Below, piece after piece: positions 20,975-31,185 of a DNA stretch of 64,000 bases. Source of the stretch: Candidatus Fimousia stercorigallinarum (GTDB taxonomy: Bacteria; Bacillota; Clostridia; Lachnospirales; Lachnospiraceae). The stretch is from assembly GCA_018715775.1 (NCBI GenBank), contig DVKZ01000092.1, forward strand, positions 1 through 64,000, written 5' to 3'. The notes under the pieces are model-generated. The model searched no databases and was not told the DNA's origin. It saw nothing but the letters and a program-made list of their open reading frames with translations. The position numbers were made by a program, and so were the translations under genes. Numbering within the stretch: position 1 is the stretch's first letter; each line of letters opens with the position of its first letter.

Positions 20975-21133
20975 TGATAAAATCTCCTTTATTCCTTTCG
21001 TTCGTTGATAAAATAAGTTTATCAGAGAAAAATTGACGATTCAACGAATATCGAGAGAAAAAGTTCGATGGATTTTGTCCTTTTCCAATCGGAATACTTA
21101 TGGTAGAATACTCTAATGAAGGAGGAAACACGG

Positions 21134-22735
21134 ATGTCCTATATGGCTCTTTATCGAAAATTCAGACCCGATCAATTTGATGAAGTCAAAGGTCAGGAAC
21201 ATATTGTTACGACTTTAAAAAATCAGTTGATGGCGGATCGGATCGGACATGCATATTTATTTTGCGGCACAAGAGGGACCGGAAAAACAACGGTGGCGAA
21301 ATTGTTTGCAAAAGCAGTAAATTGTGAACATCCGATAGATGGAAGTCCCTGTGGAACGTGCAGCAGCTGCCGTGCGATCGCAGAAGGAAGTTCTATGAAT
21401 GTGATCGAAATCGATGCGGCATCGAACAATGGTGTAGATAACATCAGGGAAATTAGGGAACAAGTTCGATATTCTCCAACAGAAGGGAAATATAAAGTCT
21501 ATATTATTGATGAGGTGCATATGCTTTCCATCGGAGCGTTTAATGCACTGTTAAAGACATTGGAAGAACCACCTTCCTATGTTATTTTTATTTTGGCAAC
21601 AACCGAGGCGCATAAGATTCCGATCACGATTTTGTCACGTTGTCAGCGTTATGATTTCCGCAGGATTTCCATTCAGACAATCGCAGACCGGCTGCAAGAC
21701 CTGATGGAACGGGAACACGTATCCGTAGAGGAAAAAGCAATCCGTTATATTGCAAAAGCAGCGGACGGATCCATGAGAGATGCGTTAAGTCTGTTAGATC
21801 AATGCATCGCATTTTATCTGGGACAGAAATTAACTTATGATAAAGTACTGGAAGTACTGGGCGTTGTGGATACAGAGATTTATCAGAAGCTGATCGGACT
21901 TGTCATGGAACAGAATACTTCCGGCGTGTTGGATTGTATCGAAGAGATCATCTGGCAGGGAAAAGATCTGTCGCAGTTTGTTACAGACTTTATGTGGTAT
22001 TTGAGAAACATGCTGTTGATCAAAAGCGGCGATGTACCGGAAGATGCGCTGGATATTTCAGGAAACAATCTGGAGATCATGAAGCAGAATGCACAAAAAT
22101 TGGATTCAGAAGTATTGATGCGCTATATCCGCATTTTATCGGAATTATTGAATGAACTAAAACAATCCACATCAAAACGGGTTTTGACAGAAGTTGCATT
22201 TATTAAATTGTGCAAACCGCAGATGGAAAGAAATTATGACAGCATTTTAGACAGACTTCGTCAGATAGAAAAGCAGATGGAAGAAATGGCGAAAACCCCA
22301 CTGGCATCACAGACCGTTCTCCCTAAAGAAATGATGGAAGAACCGGCGGCTCCGGAAATCGATCTAAACGATGCTGTTCGCAAGAAATTTGAACCGGCCA
22401 CGATAAAAGAACTGCAGAAAATCGCAGAAGGCTGGAGTCAGATCCAGAGGAAACTCCCGCCAAGACTAAAGTATCTGATGAATTATTCGAAAATGGTGGT
22501 AAAAGAAGACAGTGAAAGCCTGTGTCTGCTTTTTCCAAATACTCCGGATGGAGAAGACGGGAAAATGACATTTGAACGAGCAGGCAGAATACAGCAGTTA
22601 GAAGAGGAAATCAGTAATCTCGTCCAAAGAAAAGTTCGTATTGAGTGCCGGTTAATGGAGAAAACTCAGGTGGAGAATCGAGATTATTTTGATTTAAGTA
22701 AAATAAAAATGGAAGTTGAATTTCAGGATGATTAA
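21134..22735 (+). CDS. dnaX: DNA polymerase III gamma/tau subunit
   Basis: MSYMALYRKFRPDQFDEVKGQEHI; GTRGTGKTTVAKLFAKAVNC; EVHMLS; start revised to ATG behind GGAGG. Confidence 0.97.
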   Translation: MSYMALYRKFRPDQFDEVKGQEHIVTTLKNQLMADRIGHAYLFCGTRGTGKTTVAKLFAKAVNCEHPIDGSPCGTCSSCRAIAEGSSMNVIEIDAASNNGVDNIREIREQVRYSPTEGKYKVYIIDEVHMLSIGAFNALLKTLEEPPSYVIFILATTEAHKIPITILSRCQRYDFRRISIQTIADRLQDLMEREHVSVEEKAIRYIAKAADGSMRDALSLLDQCIAFYLGQKLTYDKVLEVLGVVDTEIYQKLIGLVMEQNTSGVLDCIEEIIWQGKDLSQFVTDFMWYLRNMLLIKSGDVPEDALDISGNNLEIMKQNAQKLDSEVLMRYIRILSELLNELKQSTSKRVLTEVAFIKLCKPQMERNYDSILDRLRQIEKQMEEMAKTPLASQTVLPKEMMEEPAAPEIDLNDAVRKKFEPATIKELQKIAEGWSQIQRKLPPRLKYLMNYSKMVVKEDSESLCLLFPNTPDGEDGKMTFERAGRIQQLEEEISNLVQRKVRIECRLMEKTQVENRDYFDLSKIKMEVEFQDD

Positions 22736-22768
22736 GAATCATTCTTGTTATGAAGTAAGGAGGAAGTT

Positions 22769-23116
22769 ATGGCAAAAAGAGGTGGTTTCCCAGGCGGAAT
22801 GGGAATGGGAAATATGAATCAGTTAATGAAACAGGCACAGAGAATGCAAAAACAGATGGAAAAAACACAAAAAGAGTTAGAGGAATCGGTATATGAAGCA
22901 ACAGCCGGCGGTGGAGTCGTAAAAGTTCAGGTATCAGGCAAACAAGAAATCCTGTCCCTTTCTCTTGCAGAAGAGGTCGTTGATCCGGATGATATTGAAA
23001 TGTTAGAAGACCTGATCATTGTCGCTGTCAATGATGCATTGCAGCAAATGGCAGATGACAAAGAAGAAAAACTCGGCAAATTTACAGGTGGAATGGGCGG
23101 AGGACTGCCGTTCTAA
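22769..23116 (+). CDS. YbaB/EbfC family nucleoid-associated protein
   Basis: [25 protein letters not shown], between dnaX and recR. Confidence 0.95.
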   Translation: MAKRGGFPGGMGMGNMNQLMKQAQRMQKQMEKTQKELEESVYEATAGGGVVKVQVSGKQEILSLSLAEEVVDPDDIEMLEDLIIVAVNDALQQMADDKEEKLGKFTGGMGGGLPF

Positions 23117-23712
23117 TGAATTACTATAGTGATGCGATCACGGATTTAATCGATGAATTCAGCCATTTGCCTGGAATCGGAGCAAAATCCGCACAGAAAT
23201 TAGCATTTCACGTCATTAATATGCCGGAAGATCAGGTAAAAAAATTGGCGGATACGATTCTCTCTGCAAAGAAGAACATTCATTATTGCAAAGAGTGCTG
23301 CACGTTGACTGATCAGGAAATCTGTCCGATCTGCGCCAGTTCCAAACGCGATCACAGCACGATTATGGTCGTTGAAAATACGAGAGATCTGGCTGCCTAT
23401 GAAAAAACGGGAAAATACAACGGCGTTTATCATGTTCTGCATGGGGCAATTTCTCCTATGCTCGGAATCGGACCAAACGATATCCGGTTAAAAGAATTGA
23501 TGGAGAGATTGCAAAAAGATGTGAAAGAGTTGATTCTGGCAACGAATTCGAATTTGGAAGGCGAGACAACAGCGATGTATATCAGCAAGCTTGTAAAACC
23601 CACAGGAATCAAAGTCAGCAAGATCGCAAGCGGCGTTCCGGTCGGCGGAGATTTGGAATATATCGATGAAGTTACGCTTCTCCGGGCTTTGGAGGGGCGG
23701 ACGGAAATCTGA
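23116..23712 (+). CDS. recR: Recombination protein RecR
   Basis: [16 protein letters not shown], zinc finger C..C..C..C, Toprim domain. Confidence 0.97.
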   Translation: MNYYSDAITDLIDEFSHLPGIGAKSAQKLAFHVINMPEDQVKKLADTILSAKKNIHYCKECCTLTDQEICPICASSKRDHSTIMVVENTRDLAAYEKTGKYNGVYHVLHGAISPMLGIGPNDIRLKELMERLQKDVKELILATNSNLEGETTAMYISKLVKPTGIKVSKIASGVPVGGDLEYIDEVTLLRALEGRTEI

Positions 23713-23918
23713 TCTTTTATCAGATATATTTTATTTTAGATACTGATCATATGAGGGTGTCGTTAAATCATCAAATTAGGTGACGGAGCGATACCCTCGT
23801 TCCATCTAGAAGAAAATCCACCCGGTTTTGTGGACTATTTTGCAACAGTGCCTTTTGTATTTGATAAATTGCATAGAGAGATAATCGGTGGTAAAATAAC
23901 AATAAGGTGGTGATTTTT

Positions 23919-26051
23919 ATGAGACCGGAAGTGGGAAACGTACTAACACAAGATCAGGTAAATTATGTTCGTTATGGAGACAGTGATAATCCACAGAAAA
24001 TTTTGGGCCGTCATTTTGTAAATGGCGGACAAGTGATCAGTTTTTATCAGCCATATGCAAAATATGCGGAACTTTTTTTTGATGATGAATCCTATGTGAT
24101 GGAAAATATTGAACAGACTGATATTTTTTCCGTCTATGTTCCTCATCATAAAGAACTGCCTTATACGATCCGGCTGACGTTTGAGGATGGCTCTGTTCGT
24201 GAAACCAAAGATCCCTATTCTTTTAGTGTCGTGCTGACGAGAAAACAGCTGGAGCTTTGGAAAAAGGGTGAATGGACGGATGTATATCGTTATCTTGGTG
24301 CACATCCGATGACGTTAAATGGTGTAAAAGGCGTATTTTTTGCCGTGTGGGCGCCAAATGCAAAAAGAGTCAGTGTCGTAGGCGATTTTAACCGGTGGGA
24401 TGGAAGAGTAAATCCGATGATCCGCAGAAGTACGGGCGGTATTTTTGAACTGTTTTTACCGGATGCCAGAGAAGGCATGATCTATAAATATGAGATCAAG
24501 ACAAAATTAGGCGAAGTATTTTTAAAAGTCGATCCATTTGCAAATGAATTTGAAGTTACGCCGAAAAATGCATCGGTGATCGCTGATATGAGCGGATATG
24601 AATGGAACGATAAAAAATGGATGGTGGAAAGACATGATACCGATATTTATCGAAGTCCTGTTTTCATTTATGAAGTACACCTTGGTTCTTGGAAAAGAGC
24701 CGGAAATTACGGAGAATATTATTTATCTTACGAAGAACTGGCTCATCAGCTTGCAAAATATATGTCAGATATGGGATTTACCCACATTGAATTAATGGGA
24801 ATTCCCGAGCATTTGCGTGATGAATCGATCGGACATGAGATTCATGGCTATTATGCGCCGACTTCAAGATTTGGAAGCGTAAAAGACTTTAAGTTTTTTG
24901 TGGATTATATGCATCAGCATGAAATAGGCGTGATCTTAGACTGGTCGCCGGCGGGAATTACGAATGATCCGGTCGGAATATCCAGATTTGACGGCACTGC
25001 TCTGTTTGAATCCCTTGATGAAAATAAAAAGAGCATTATGCGTTGGAATACAGTTCCATTTGACTATTCTAAAAAAGAGGTTACGAACTATTTGTTGTCG
25101 AATGCGAGATTTTGGGCGGAAGAATTCCATATCGACGGGTTCCGCATTGCTTCACAGGACAGCGTGATCTATGAACGATATTATAAAGAAAATCGAGAAG
25201 GAAGAGAGTTTCTGAAAAAATTCGTTGATATGGCGAATGAAGAGATGCAGGGATGCGTTGTGATCACGGAAGAGATGCCGGATGACCTGCGAAATGAGAT
25301 GGGCAATTCTTTCCAGTGGGCAGGCAATCATATTTATTCGCTCATCCAGCATTTGCGAAAAGATGAATATTTTGAACGTCAGATTGAAAATGAAGAGATC
25401 AACCGGTTTAAGAAAATGAATAATACGGAAAAAGAGATCATTCGGTTATCCCAGAGATTTGGGGATACTGCAGGTTCCGTGATATCCAAAATGCCGGGCG
25501 ATTACTTTGGAAAATTTGCTTATCTGCGTACCATATGTGCATTTATTGTCGGTCTGCGAGGTAAGAAATATCTGTTTATGGGACAGGAGATCGGACAATG
25601 GAATGACTGGGATGTGAATAAGAGCATCGACTGGCATATTTTGCGCGAATCTCTGAATTTAAAATTCCAGAAATTTGTAAAAGATCTGCTTCATTTTTAT
25701 AAAAAACATAAAGTACTTTATGAAGCAGATAATAAAGAATCACCGTTAACATGGCTGACAAAAGTCGGAGTGAACGAAATTGTTTCATTCACGAGAAAAA
25801 GCCTGAAAACCGGAGAAAAATTAGTATTTATTTGTAATTTTACACCGGTTGATTATGGGGCATTTCAAATCGGTCTGGCGGAAGCCGGACGGTTCACCGA
25901 AGTATTTTCTACGGACAGACAGGAATACGGAGGCATCGGAAATTTAAAAAATGAAAATATAGAAACGCAAACGGAAGAATATGAGGGATTTCCATATTCA
26001 TTGACATTAAAAGTACCAAAACAATCTGTAATCATATTAGAAAAAAAATAA
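23919..26051 (+). CDS. GlgB-like (GH13_9) protein, predicted catalytically defective
   Basis: Overall GlgB architecture (YLGAHPM, FAVWAPNAKRVSVVGDFN, YEVHLGSWKR, GYYAPTSRFG, LFMGQEIGQW) but catalytic motifs substituted; start revised to ATG behind AAGGTGGTG. Confidence 0.85.
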   Translation: MRPEVGNVLTQDQVNYVRYGDSDNPQKILGRHFVNGGQVISFYQPYAKYAELFFDDESYVMENIEQTDIFSVYVPHHKELPYTIRLTFEDGSVRETKDPYSFSVVLTRKQLELWKKGEWTDVYRYLGAHPMTLNGVKGVFFAVWAPNAKRVSVVGDFNRWDGRVNPMIRRSTGGIFELFLPDAREGMIYKYEIKTKLGEVFLKVDPFANEFEVTPKNASVIADMSGYEWNDKKWMVERHDTDIYRSPVFIYEVHLGSWKRAGNYGEYYLSYEELAHQLAKYMSDMGFTHIELMGIPEHLRDESIGHEIHGYYAPTSRFGSVKDFKFFVDYMHQHEIGVILDWSPAGITNDPVGISRFDGTALFESLDENKKSIMRWNTVPFDYSKKEVTNYLLSNARFWAEEFHIDGFRIASQDSVIYERYYKENREGREFLKKFVDMANEEMQGCVVITEEMPDDLRNEMGNSFQWAGNHIYSLIQHLRKDEYFERQIENEEINRFKKMNNTEKEIIRLSQRFGDTAGSVISKMPGDYFGKFAYLRTICAFIVGLRGKKYLFMGQEIGQWNDWDVNKSIDWHILRESLNLKFQKFVKDLLHFYKKHKVLYEADNKESPLTWLTKVGVNEIVSFTRKSLKTGEKLVFICNFTPVDYGAFQIGLAEAGRFTEVFSTDRQEYGGIGNLKNENIETQTEEYEGFPYSLTLKVPKQSVIILEKK

Positions 26052-26065
26052 GAGAGGATAAGACC

Positions 26066-26482
26066 ATGAAAAAAGATGATTGTATTTTTTGTAAAATTGC
26101 GAATGGAGAAATTCCATCTGCGTGTATTTATGAGAATAAAGAATTCAGAGTGATCTTAGATGTGGGACCGGCAACCAGAGGACATGTGCTGATCCTGACA
26201 AAAGAACATTATGATAATATTTTTGAGATCGACGCCGAAACAGCGGGCAGATTATTTTCTCTTGCATCGGTCGTTGCACGTGCCATGAAAAAGACATTAA
26301 ATTGTGATGGCATGAATATTCTGCAGAATAATGGAACCATTGCCGGACAGACGGTATTCCATTTCCATCTGCATCTGATCCCGCGTTATGAAGGTGATCA
26401 GGTAAAAGTTACCTGGCCGCAGGGTGAGATCAGTGATGACGAAAAAACAGAACTTGTAAATATGATCAAGAAGGAAATTTAG
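26066..26482 (+). CDS. HIT family protein
   Basis: CIFCKIANGEIPSACIYE; HFHLHLIPR. Confidence 0.95.
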   Translation: MKKDDCIFCKIANGEIPSACIYENKEFRVILDVGPATRGHVLILTKEHYDNIFEIDAETAGRLFSLASVVARAMKKTLNCDGMNILQNNGTIAGQTVFHFHLHLIPRYEGDQVKVTWPQGEISDDEKTELVNMIKKEI

Positions 26483-26484
26483 CA

Positions 26485-27066
26485 ATGGCAAAAATTTCAT
26501 GGAAGCCGGGGAATATGATCTATCCCCTGCCCGCAGTGATGGTAACCTGTGCGAATGAACAGGGGGAGGATAATATCCTGACGATCGCATGGACGGGAAC
26601 GATCTGCACAAATCCCCCGATGACTTATATTTCGGTGAGACCGGAACGGCATTCTTATCATATGATAAAAGAAAGCGGTGAATTTGTGATCAATCTGACG
26701 ACGAAAAAGCTTGTAAAGGCAGTTGATTTCTGCGGTGTGCGTTCTGGAAGGACAATGGATAAGTTTGAACGGATGCATTTGACAAGGGAAAAAGCGAAAA
26801 TCGTGAAAGCGCCGATGATCGCGGAAAGCCCGGTCAATATCGAATGCAGAGTAACGGAGATCAAGGAACTCGGTTCTCATCATATGTTTCTGGCGGAAGT
26901 TGTGAATGTCAACGTGGATGAATCTTTGATGGATGCAAACGGAAAATTTCATCTGTCAAAATCCAACCCGCTCGTATATTCTCATGGAGGATATTATGAA
27001 ACGGGAAAAGAGCTGGGATATTTTGGATATTCTGTAAGAAAGAAAAAAACAAAAAAGAAAAAGTGA
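26485..27066 (+). CDS. Flavin reductase family protein
   Basis: VMVTCANEQGEDNILTIAWTGTICTNPPMTYISVRPERHSYHMIKESGEFVINL. Confidence 0.88.
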   Translation: MAKISWKPGNMIYPLPAVMVTCANEQGEDNILTIAWTGTICTNPPMTYISVRPERHSYHMIKESGEFVINLTTKKLVKAVDFCGVRSGRTMDKFERMHLTREKAKIVKAPMIAESPVNIECRVTEIKELGSHHMFLAEVVNVNVDESLMDANGKFHLSKSNPLVYSHGGYYETGKELGYFGYSVRKKKTKKKK

Positions 27067-27079
27067 AAGGAATATTGTT

Positions 27080-27571
27080 GTGAACAACGTTACATTAGTC
27101 GGAATGCCGGGAGCAGGAAAAAGTACGATTGGTGTTCTTCTTGCAAAAGCATTGGGATATGATTTTTTAGATACGGATCTGTTGATTCAAAATCGGGAAG
27201 GGATGCTATTGAGAGAGATCATAGCTCAGAAAGGATTAGACGAATTTAAAAAAATTGAAGAAGATGTGAATGCTTCCGTTCATGTGAGTAAGACAGTTAT
27301 TGCGCCGGGAGGAAGCGTCGTATATGGAAAAAGAGCAATGGAACATCTCGCATCGATCAGCAAAGTCGTTTATCTGGAACTTTCATATGAAGAACTCCAA
27401 AAGCGCCTGGGAGATTTAACAAAACGTGGTGTTGTGTTTGAAAACGGACAGACTCTAAAAGACTTATATGAAGAAAGAGTTCCGTTATACCAGCAATATG
27501 CACACATATCTATCCATACGGATGGCCTCGAGATTGGTGAGGTGTTAGAGAAATTATTACAGAATCTTTAA
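27080..27571 (+). CDS. Shikimate kinase-like P-loop kinase
   Basis: GMPGAGKSTIGVLLAKALGYDFLDTD; several shikimate-binding residues diverged. Confidence 0.75.
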   Translation: MNNVTLVGMPGAGKSTIGVLLAKALGYDFLDTDLLIQNREGMLLREIIAQKGLDEFKKIEEDVNASVHVSKTVIAPGGSVVYGKRAMEHLASISKVVYLELSYEELQKRLGDLTKRGVVFENGQTLKDLYEERVPLYQQYAHISIHTDGLEIGEVLEKLLQNL

Positions 27572-27650
27572 TTTTTAAAGATGAATCAAAAATTAATTTA
27601 CAAACAAAAATTGTATGCTATAATGGTATTGTTTTAGTATGTTAGCATCT

Positions 27651-27674
27651 ATAGCTATGCCTAATAATAGCTAT
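27651..27674. repeat. Two ATAGCTAT self-palindromes separated by 8 bp
   Basis: ATAGCTAT gcctaata ATAGCTAT. Confidence 0.6.
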
Positions 27675-27747
27675 ATTTTGAATAGATATAATAGAAAATG
27701 TACATGGATTGATTTTTTGATTTGAGATAGATATATTGAGGTGTAAA

Positions 27748-29046
27748 ATGGAACAAAAATATGTAGTCAAAGGTGGAAACCCTCTTGTTGGTGAAGTAGT
27801 GATCGGTGGAGCTAAAAATGCAGCACTTCCAGTTTTAGCGGCAGCAGTGATGACCGATGGATGTTGTCATATTGACAATGTACCGAATGTAAGAGATATC
27901 AATGTTTTATTACAGGCCATGGAAGGTATTGGCGCTGGTATTAATCGTATAAATGAAAATGAAGTAGTTATTACAGGTCAGAATATGAAACCTGATGAAG
28001 TTGTTGATAATGAATTTATCCGTAAGATCAGAGCATCTTACTATTTGATCGGAGCCTTATTAGGAAAATATAAAAAGGCTCAGGTCGTATTGCCGGGAGG
28101 TTGCGCGATCGGAGCCAGACCGATCGACCAACATATCAAAGGTTTTGAAGCGCTGGGCGCAACCGTTACGATTGAACATGGCATGATCAAGGCAGAAGCA
28201 GAGCGTCTGGTCGGCAATCATATTTACATGGATGTTGTCTCTGTAGGGGCAACGATCAATGTTATGATGGCAGCGTCGCTGGCAGAAGGCAATACGATCA
28301 TCGAAAATGCGGCAAAAGAACCGCATGTTGTTGATGTGGCAAACTTCTTAAACTGCATGGGCGCGGATATCCGTGGTGCAGGAACGGATGTGATCCGTAT
28401 CAATGGAAAAGAATCTTTTGGAAACTGTGAGTATTCCATCATTCCGGATCAGATTGAAGCAGGAACATTTATGACAGCAGCGGCAGTCACAAAAGGGGAT
28501 ATTACAGTGAAAAATGTGATTCCAAAACATCTGGAATCTATTACGGCAAAACTGATCGAGATCGGTGTAGAAGTACAGGAATTTGATGACGCTGTGCGCG
28601 TTGTTGCAACAAAACGCTTAAAACCGACACAGATCAAAACTCTGCCTTACCCTGGATTTCCGACGGATATGCAGCCTCAGATGGCGATTACATTAGCATT
28701 ATCTGACGGAATCAGTATGGTCACAGAAAGTATTTTTGAAAATCGTTTTCGTTATGTGGATGAGCTTACCAGAATGGGGGCAAAGATCCAGGTAGAGGGG
28801 AATACTGCAATTATTACCGGTGTAGAGAAATATACAGGAGCAGAAGTGAATGTTCCTGATCTGAGAGCCGGTGCGGCATTAGTGATCGCGGGACTGGCGG
28901 CAGAAGGAATTACACAAGTGAATAATATCGGATTTATCCAGAGAGGATATGAAAAATTCGACGAGAAGTTACGTGAACTTGGGGGACAAATCCAATTAGT
29001 GGAGACAGAAAAAGAATTACAGAAATTCATTCTGCAGGTTAGCTGA
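27748..29046 (+). CDS. murA: UDP-N-acetylglucosamine 1-carboxyvinyltransferase
   Basis: GGAKNAALPVLAA; LPGGCAIGARPIDQHIKGFEALGA; start revised to ATG 27748 behind GAGGTG. Confidence 0.96.
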   Translation: MEQKYVVKGGNPLVGEVVIGGAKNAALPVLAAAVMTDGCCHIDNVPNVRDINVLLQAMEGIGAGINRINENEVVITGQNMKPDEVVDNEFIRKIRASYYLIGALLGKYKKAQVVLPGGCAIGARPIDQHIKGFEALGATVTIEHGMIKAEAERLVGNHIYMDVVSVGATINVMMAASLAEGNTIIENAAKEPHVVDVANFLNCMGADIRGAGTDVIRINGKESFGNCEYSIIPDQIEAGTFMTAAAVTKGDITVKNVIPKHLESITAKLIEIGVEVQEFDDAVRVVATKRLKPTQIKTLPYPGFPTDMQPQMAITLALSDGISMVTESIFENRFRYVDELTRMGAKIQVEGNTAIITGVEKYTGAEVNVPDLRAGAALVIAGLAAEGITQVNNIGFIQRGYEKFDEKLRELGGQIQLVETEKELQKFILQVS

Positions 29047-29063
29047 TTGAGAAAGCGGGGGTT

Positions 29064-29705
29064 ATGGTAAAGAGAAGGTATTTAAAAGATAAAGTATATC
29101 AGATCGGCCAATGGATGGAGTTGCTGATATCATTTTTAATCATTATAGCGATCTGTTTTTACGCTTTTGTACTTGCGACAGAGTTGATCGCGTTAGTTAC
29201 AGGACATAATCCGAATATTGATGATTTAAGCGGATTTATCAATATGGGATTTGGATTAGTCATCGGGATTGAGTTTATCAAGATGCTTTGTAAGCATTCG
29301 CCGACAATTATAGTAGAGGTTTTGATCTTTGCAGTTGCACGTCAGATGATCGTAGAGCATACGACACCTCTCGAGAATCTGTTGTCGATCGGATGTATCG
29401 TTATCTTATTTGCGACGAGAAGATTTTTGTTCTTCCAGTTTGACGATACAAATCGAATGGTATTTTCGGCGAAGGAACCGGCAATTGAGGTTAATTATCT
29501 TTTGAATGTGAATATTCCGATTGACAATGTAGAAGATACGTTGTATGATGTTTTTCGCAGGCATTGTCCGGCAGAACGCATAGCGAAGGGCGTATGTATT
29601 TACTTCAGTGGATGTGCTCTCCGAGTTGCTAAAGTAGTGAAAGGAGAGATTCTTGAGATTGAGGTTGTAGAGGGCGCACAGTCCCATATGATGCCTGATC
29701 AATAA
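29064..29705 (+). CDS. Membrane protein with PsiE-like TM region and a soluble C-terminal domain
   Basis: Four predicted TMs (LLISFLIIIAICFYAFVLATELIALV etc.) then about 80 aa soluble tail. Confidence 0.5.
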   Translation: MVKRRYLKDKVYQIGQWMELLISFLIIIAICFYAFVLATELIALVTGHNPNIDDLSGFINMGFGLVIGIEFIKMLCKHSPTIIVEVLIFAVARQMIVEHTTPLENLLSIGCIVILFATRRFLFFQFDDTNRMVFSAKEPAIEVNYLLNVNIPIDNVEDTLYDVFRRHCPAERIAKGVCIYFSGCALRVAKVVKGEILEIEVVEGAQSHMMPDQ

Positions 29706-29720
29706 AAAAATAATGAACAG

Positions 29721-29872
29721 TTTCTTATTTAGAACGACGGAGGTTTAAGGGCCTGTGAAGTCGTGGCAACCCCTATATGGAAGGTGCCGGCCGGAGCCGT
29801 TTGATAAAACGGAGCAATAAGATAACTTGTAATAGCAAGTCACAGATCCGGTCAGTTCGACCGGATTTTTTT
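29721..29872 (+). promoter_or_regulatory. SAM-I clan (S-box) riboswitch with terminator, upstream of metK
   Basis: CTTATT...GGAGG...TGTGAAGTCGTGGCAACC...AAGGTGCC...GCAATAAGAT; terminator GATCCGGTCAGTTCGACCGGATTTTTTT. Confidence 0.85.
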
Positions 29873-29908
29873 AGTCTATTTACATGAAAGTAAAGGAAGG
29901 AGTTTACA

Positions 29909-31096
29909 GTGGAGAGATTATTATTTACTTCAGAATCTGTTACAGAAGGACATCCGGATAAGATGTGCGATCAGATTTCAGACGCGATTTTAGATGCATT
30001 ATTAGAAAAAGATCCGATGAGCCGTGTGGCATGTGAAACATGTACGACAACTGGTCTCGTTTTAGTTATGGGAGAGATCACAACAAATGCTTATGTAGAT
30101 ATTCAGAAAATTGTCCGTGATACAGTTAAGGAAATCGGATATACAAGAGGAAAGTTTGGATTTGATGCGGAAACATGCGGTGTCATCGTTGCGATTGATG
30201 AACAGTCCAGCGATATTGCCATGGGCGTCGATAAAGCGCTGGAAGCAAAAGAAAACAAGATGTCTGATGAAGAAATTGAAGCAATCGGTGCAGGTGACCA
30301 GGGTATGATGTTTGGTTATGCGTCCAATGAAACCGAAGAATATATGCCATATCCGATCTCACTTGCGCATAAGCTGGCAAGAAAATTAACAGAAGTTCGT
30401 AAAACAGGTGTTTTACCATATCTGCGTCCGGATGGAAAAACACAGGTGACGGTAGAATACGACGAAGAAGGAAAACCGGCAAGATTAGATGCGATTGTAT
30501 TATCGACACAGCATGATCCGGATGTGACACAGGCACAGATTCATGAAGATATTAAAAAATATGTGTTTGATGCGGTTATTCCGGCAGACATGGTAGATGA
30601 AAATACAAAGATGTTCATCAATCCGACCGGCCGTTTTGTAATCGGCGGACCACATGGGGATTCCGGTCTTACGGGCCGAAAGATCATCGTTGATACATAT
30701 GGCGGATATGCGCGTCATGGCGGCGGTGCGTTTTCCGGTAAAGACTGTACGAAGGTTGATCGTTCCGCAGCGTATGCGGCACGTTATGTTGCAAAAAATA
30801 TCGTAGCAGCGGGATTAGCGGATAAATGTGAGATTCAGCTTTCTTATGCGATCGGTGTTGCACAGCCGACTTCGATCATGATCGATACATTTGGTACCGG
30901 TAAGATCTCAGAGCATAAGCTGGTTGAAATCGTAAGAGAAAACTTTGATCTGCGTCCGGCAGGAATTATCAAGATGTTAGATCTGAGAAGACCGATCTAC
31001 AAGCAGACTGCTGCATACGGACATTTTGGAAGAAATGACCTTGATCTCCCATGGGAAAAATTAGATAAAGTAGATATTTTAAAGAGCTATTTATAA
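29909..31096 (+). CDS. metK: Methionine adenosyltransferase
   Basis: [46 protein letters not shown]. Confidence 0.98.
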   Translation: MERLLFTSESVTEGHPDKMCDQISDAILDALLEKDPMSRVACETCTTTGLVLVMGEITTNAYVDIQKIVRDTVKEIGYTRGKFGFDAETCGVIVAIDEQSSDIAMGVDKALEAKENKMSDEEIEAIGAGDQGMMFGYASNETEEYMPYPISLAHKLARKLTEVRKTGVLPYLRPDGKTQVTVEYDEEGKPARLDAIVLSTQHDPDVTQAQIHEDIKKYVFDAVIPADMVDENTKMFINPTGRFVIGGPHGDSGLTGRKIIVDTYGGYARHGGGAFSGKDCTKVDRSAAYAARYVAKNIVAAGLADKCEIQLSYAIGVAQPTSIMIDTFGTGKISEHKLVEIVRENFDLRPAGIIKMLDLRRPIYKQTAAYGHFGRNDLDLPWEKLDKVDILKSYL

Positions 31097-31099
31097 AAG

Positions 31100-31144
31100 A
31101 AAGAAACTGTATATGTACATGAGTGCATGTGCGGTTTCTTTTCT
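31100..31144 (+). terminator. Rho-independent terminator
   Basis: AAGAAACTG...CGGTTTCTTTT. Confidence 0.65.
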
Positions 31145-31185
31145 TCTATATCATCAAAAATCGATATTACAAAGGAAGTAGGAAT

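Noticed and set aside
23753-23798. 10-bp stem GAGGGTGTCG...CGATACCCTC between recR and the glgB-like gene
   Set aside because: Possible terminator or RNA structure, but there is no clear T-tract and the loop is long; not enough to call.
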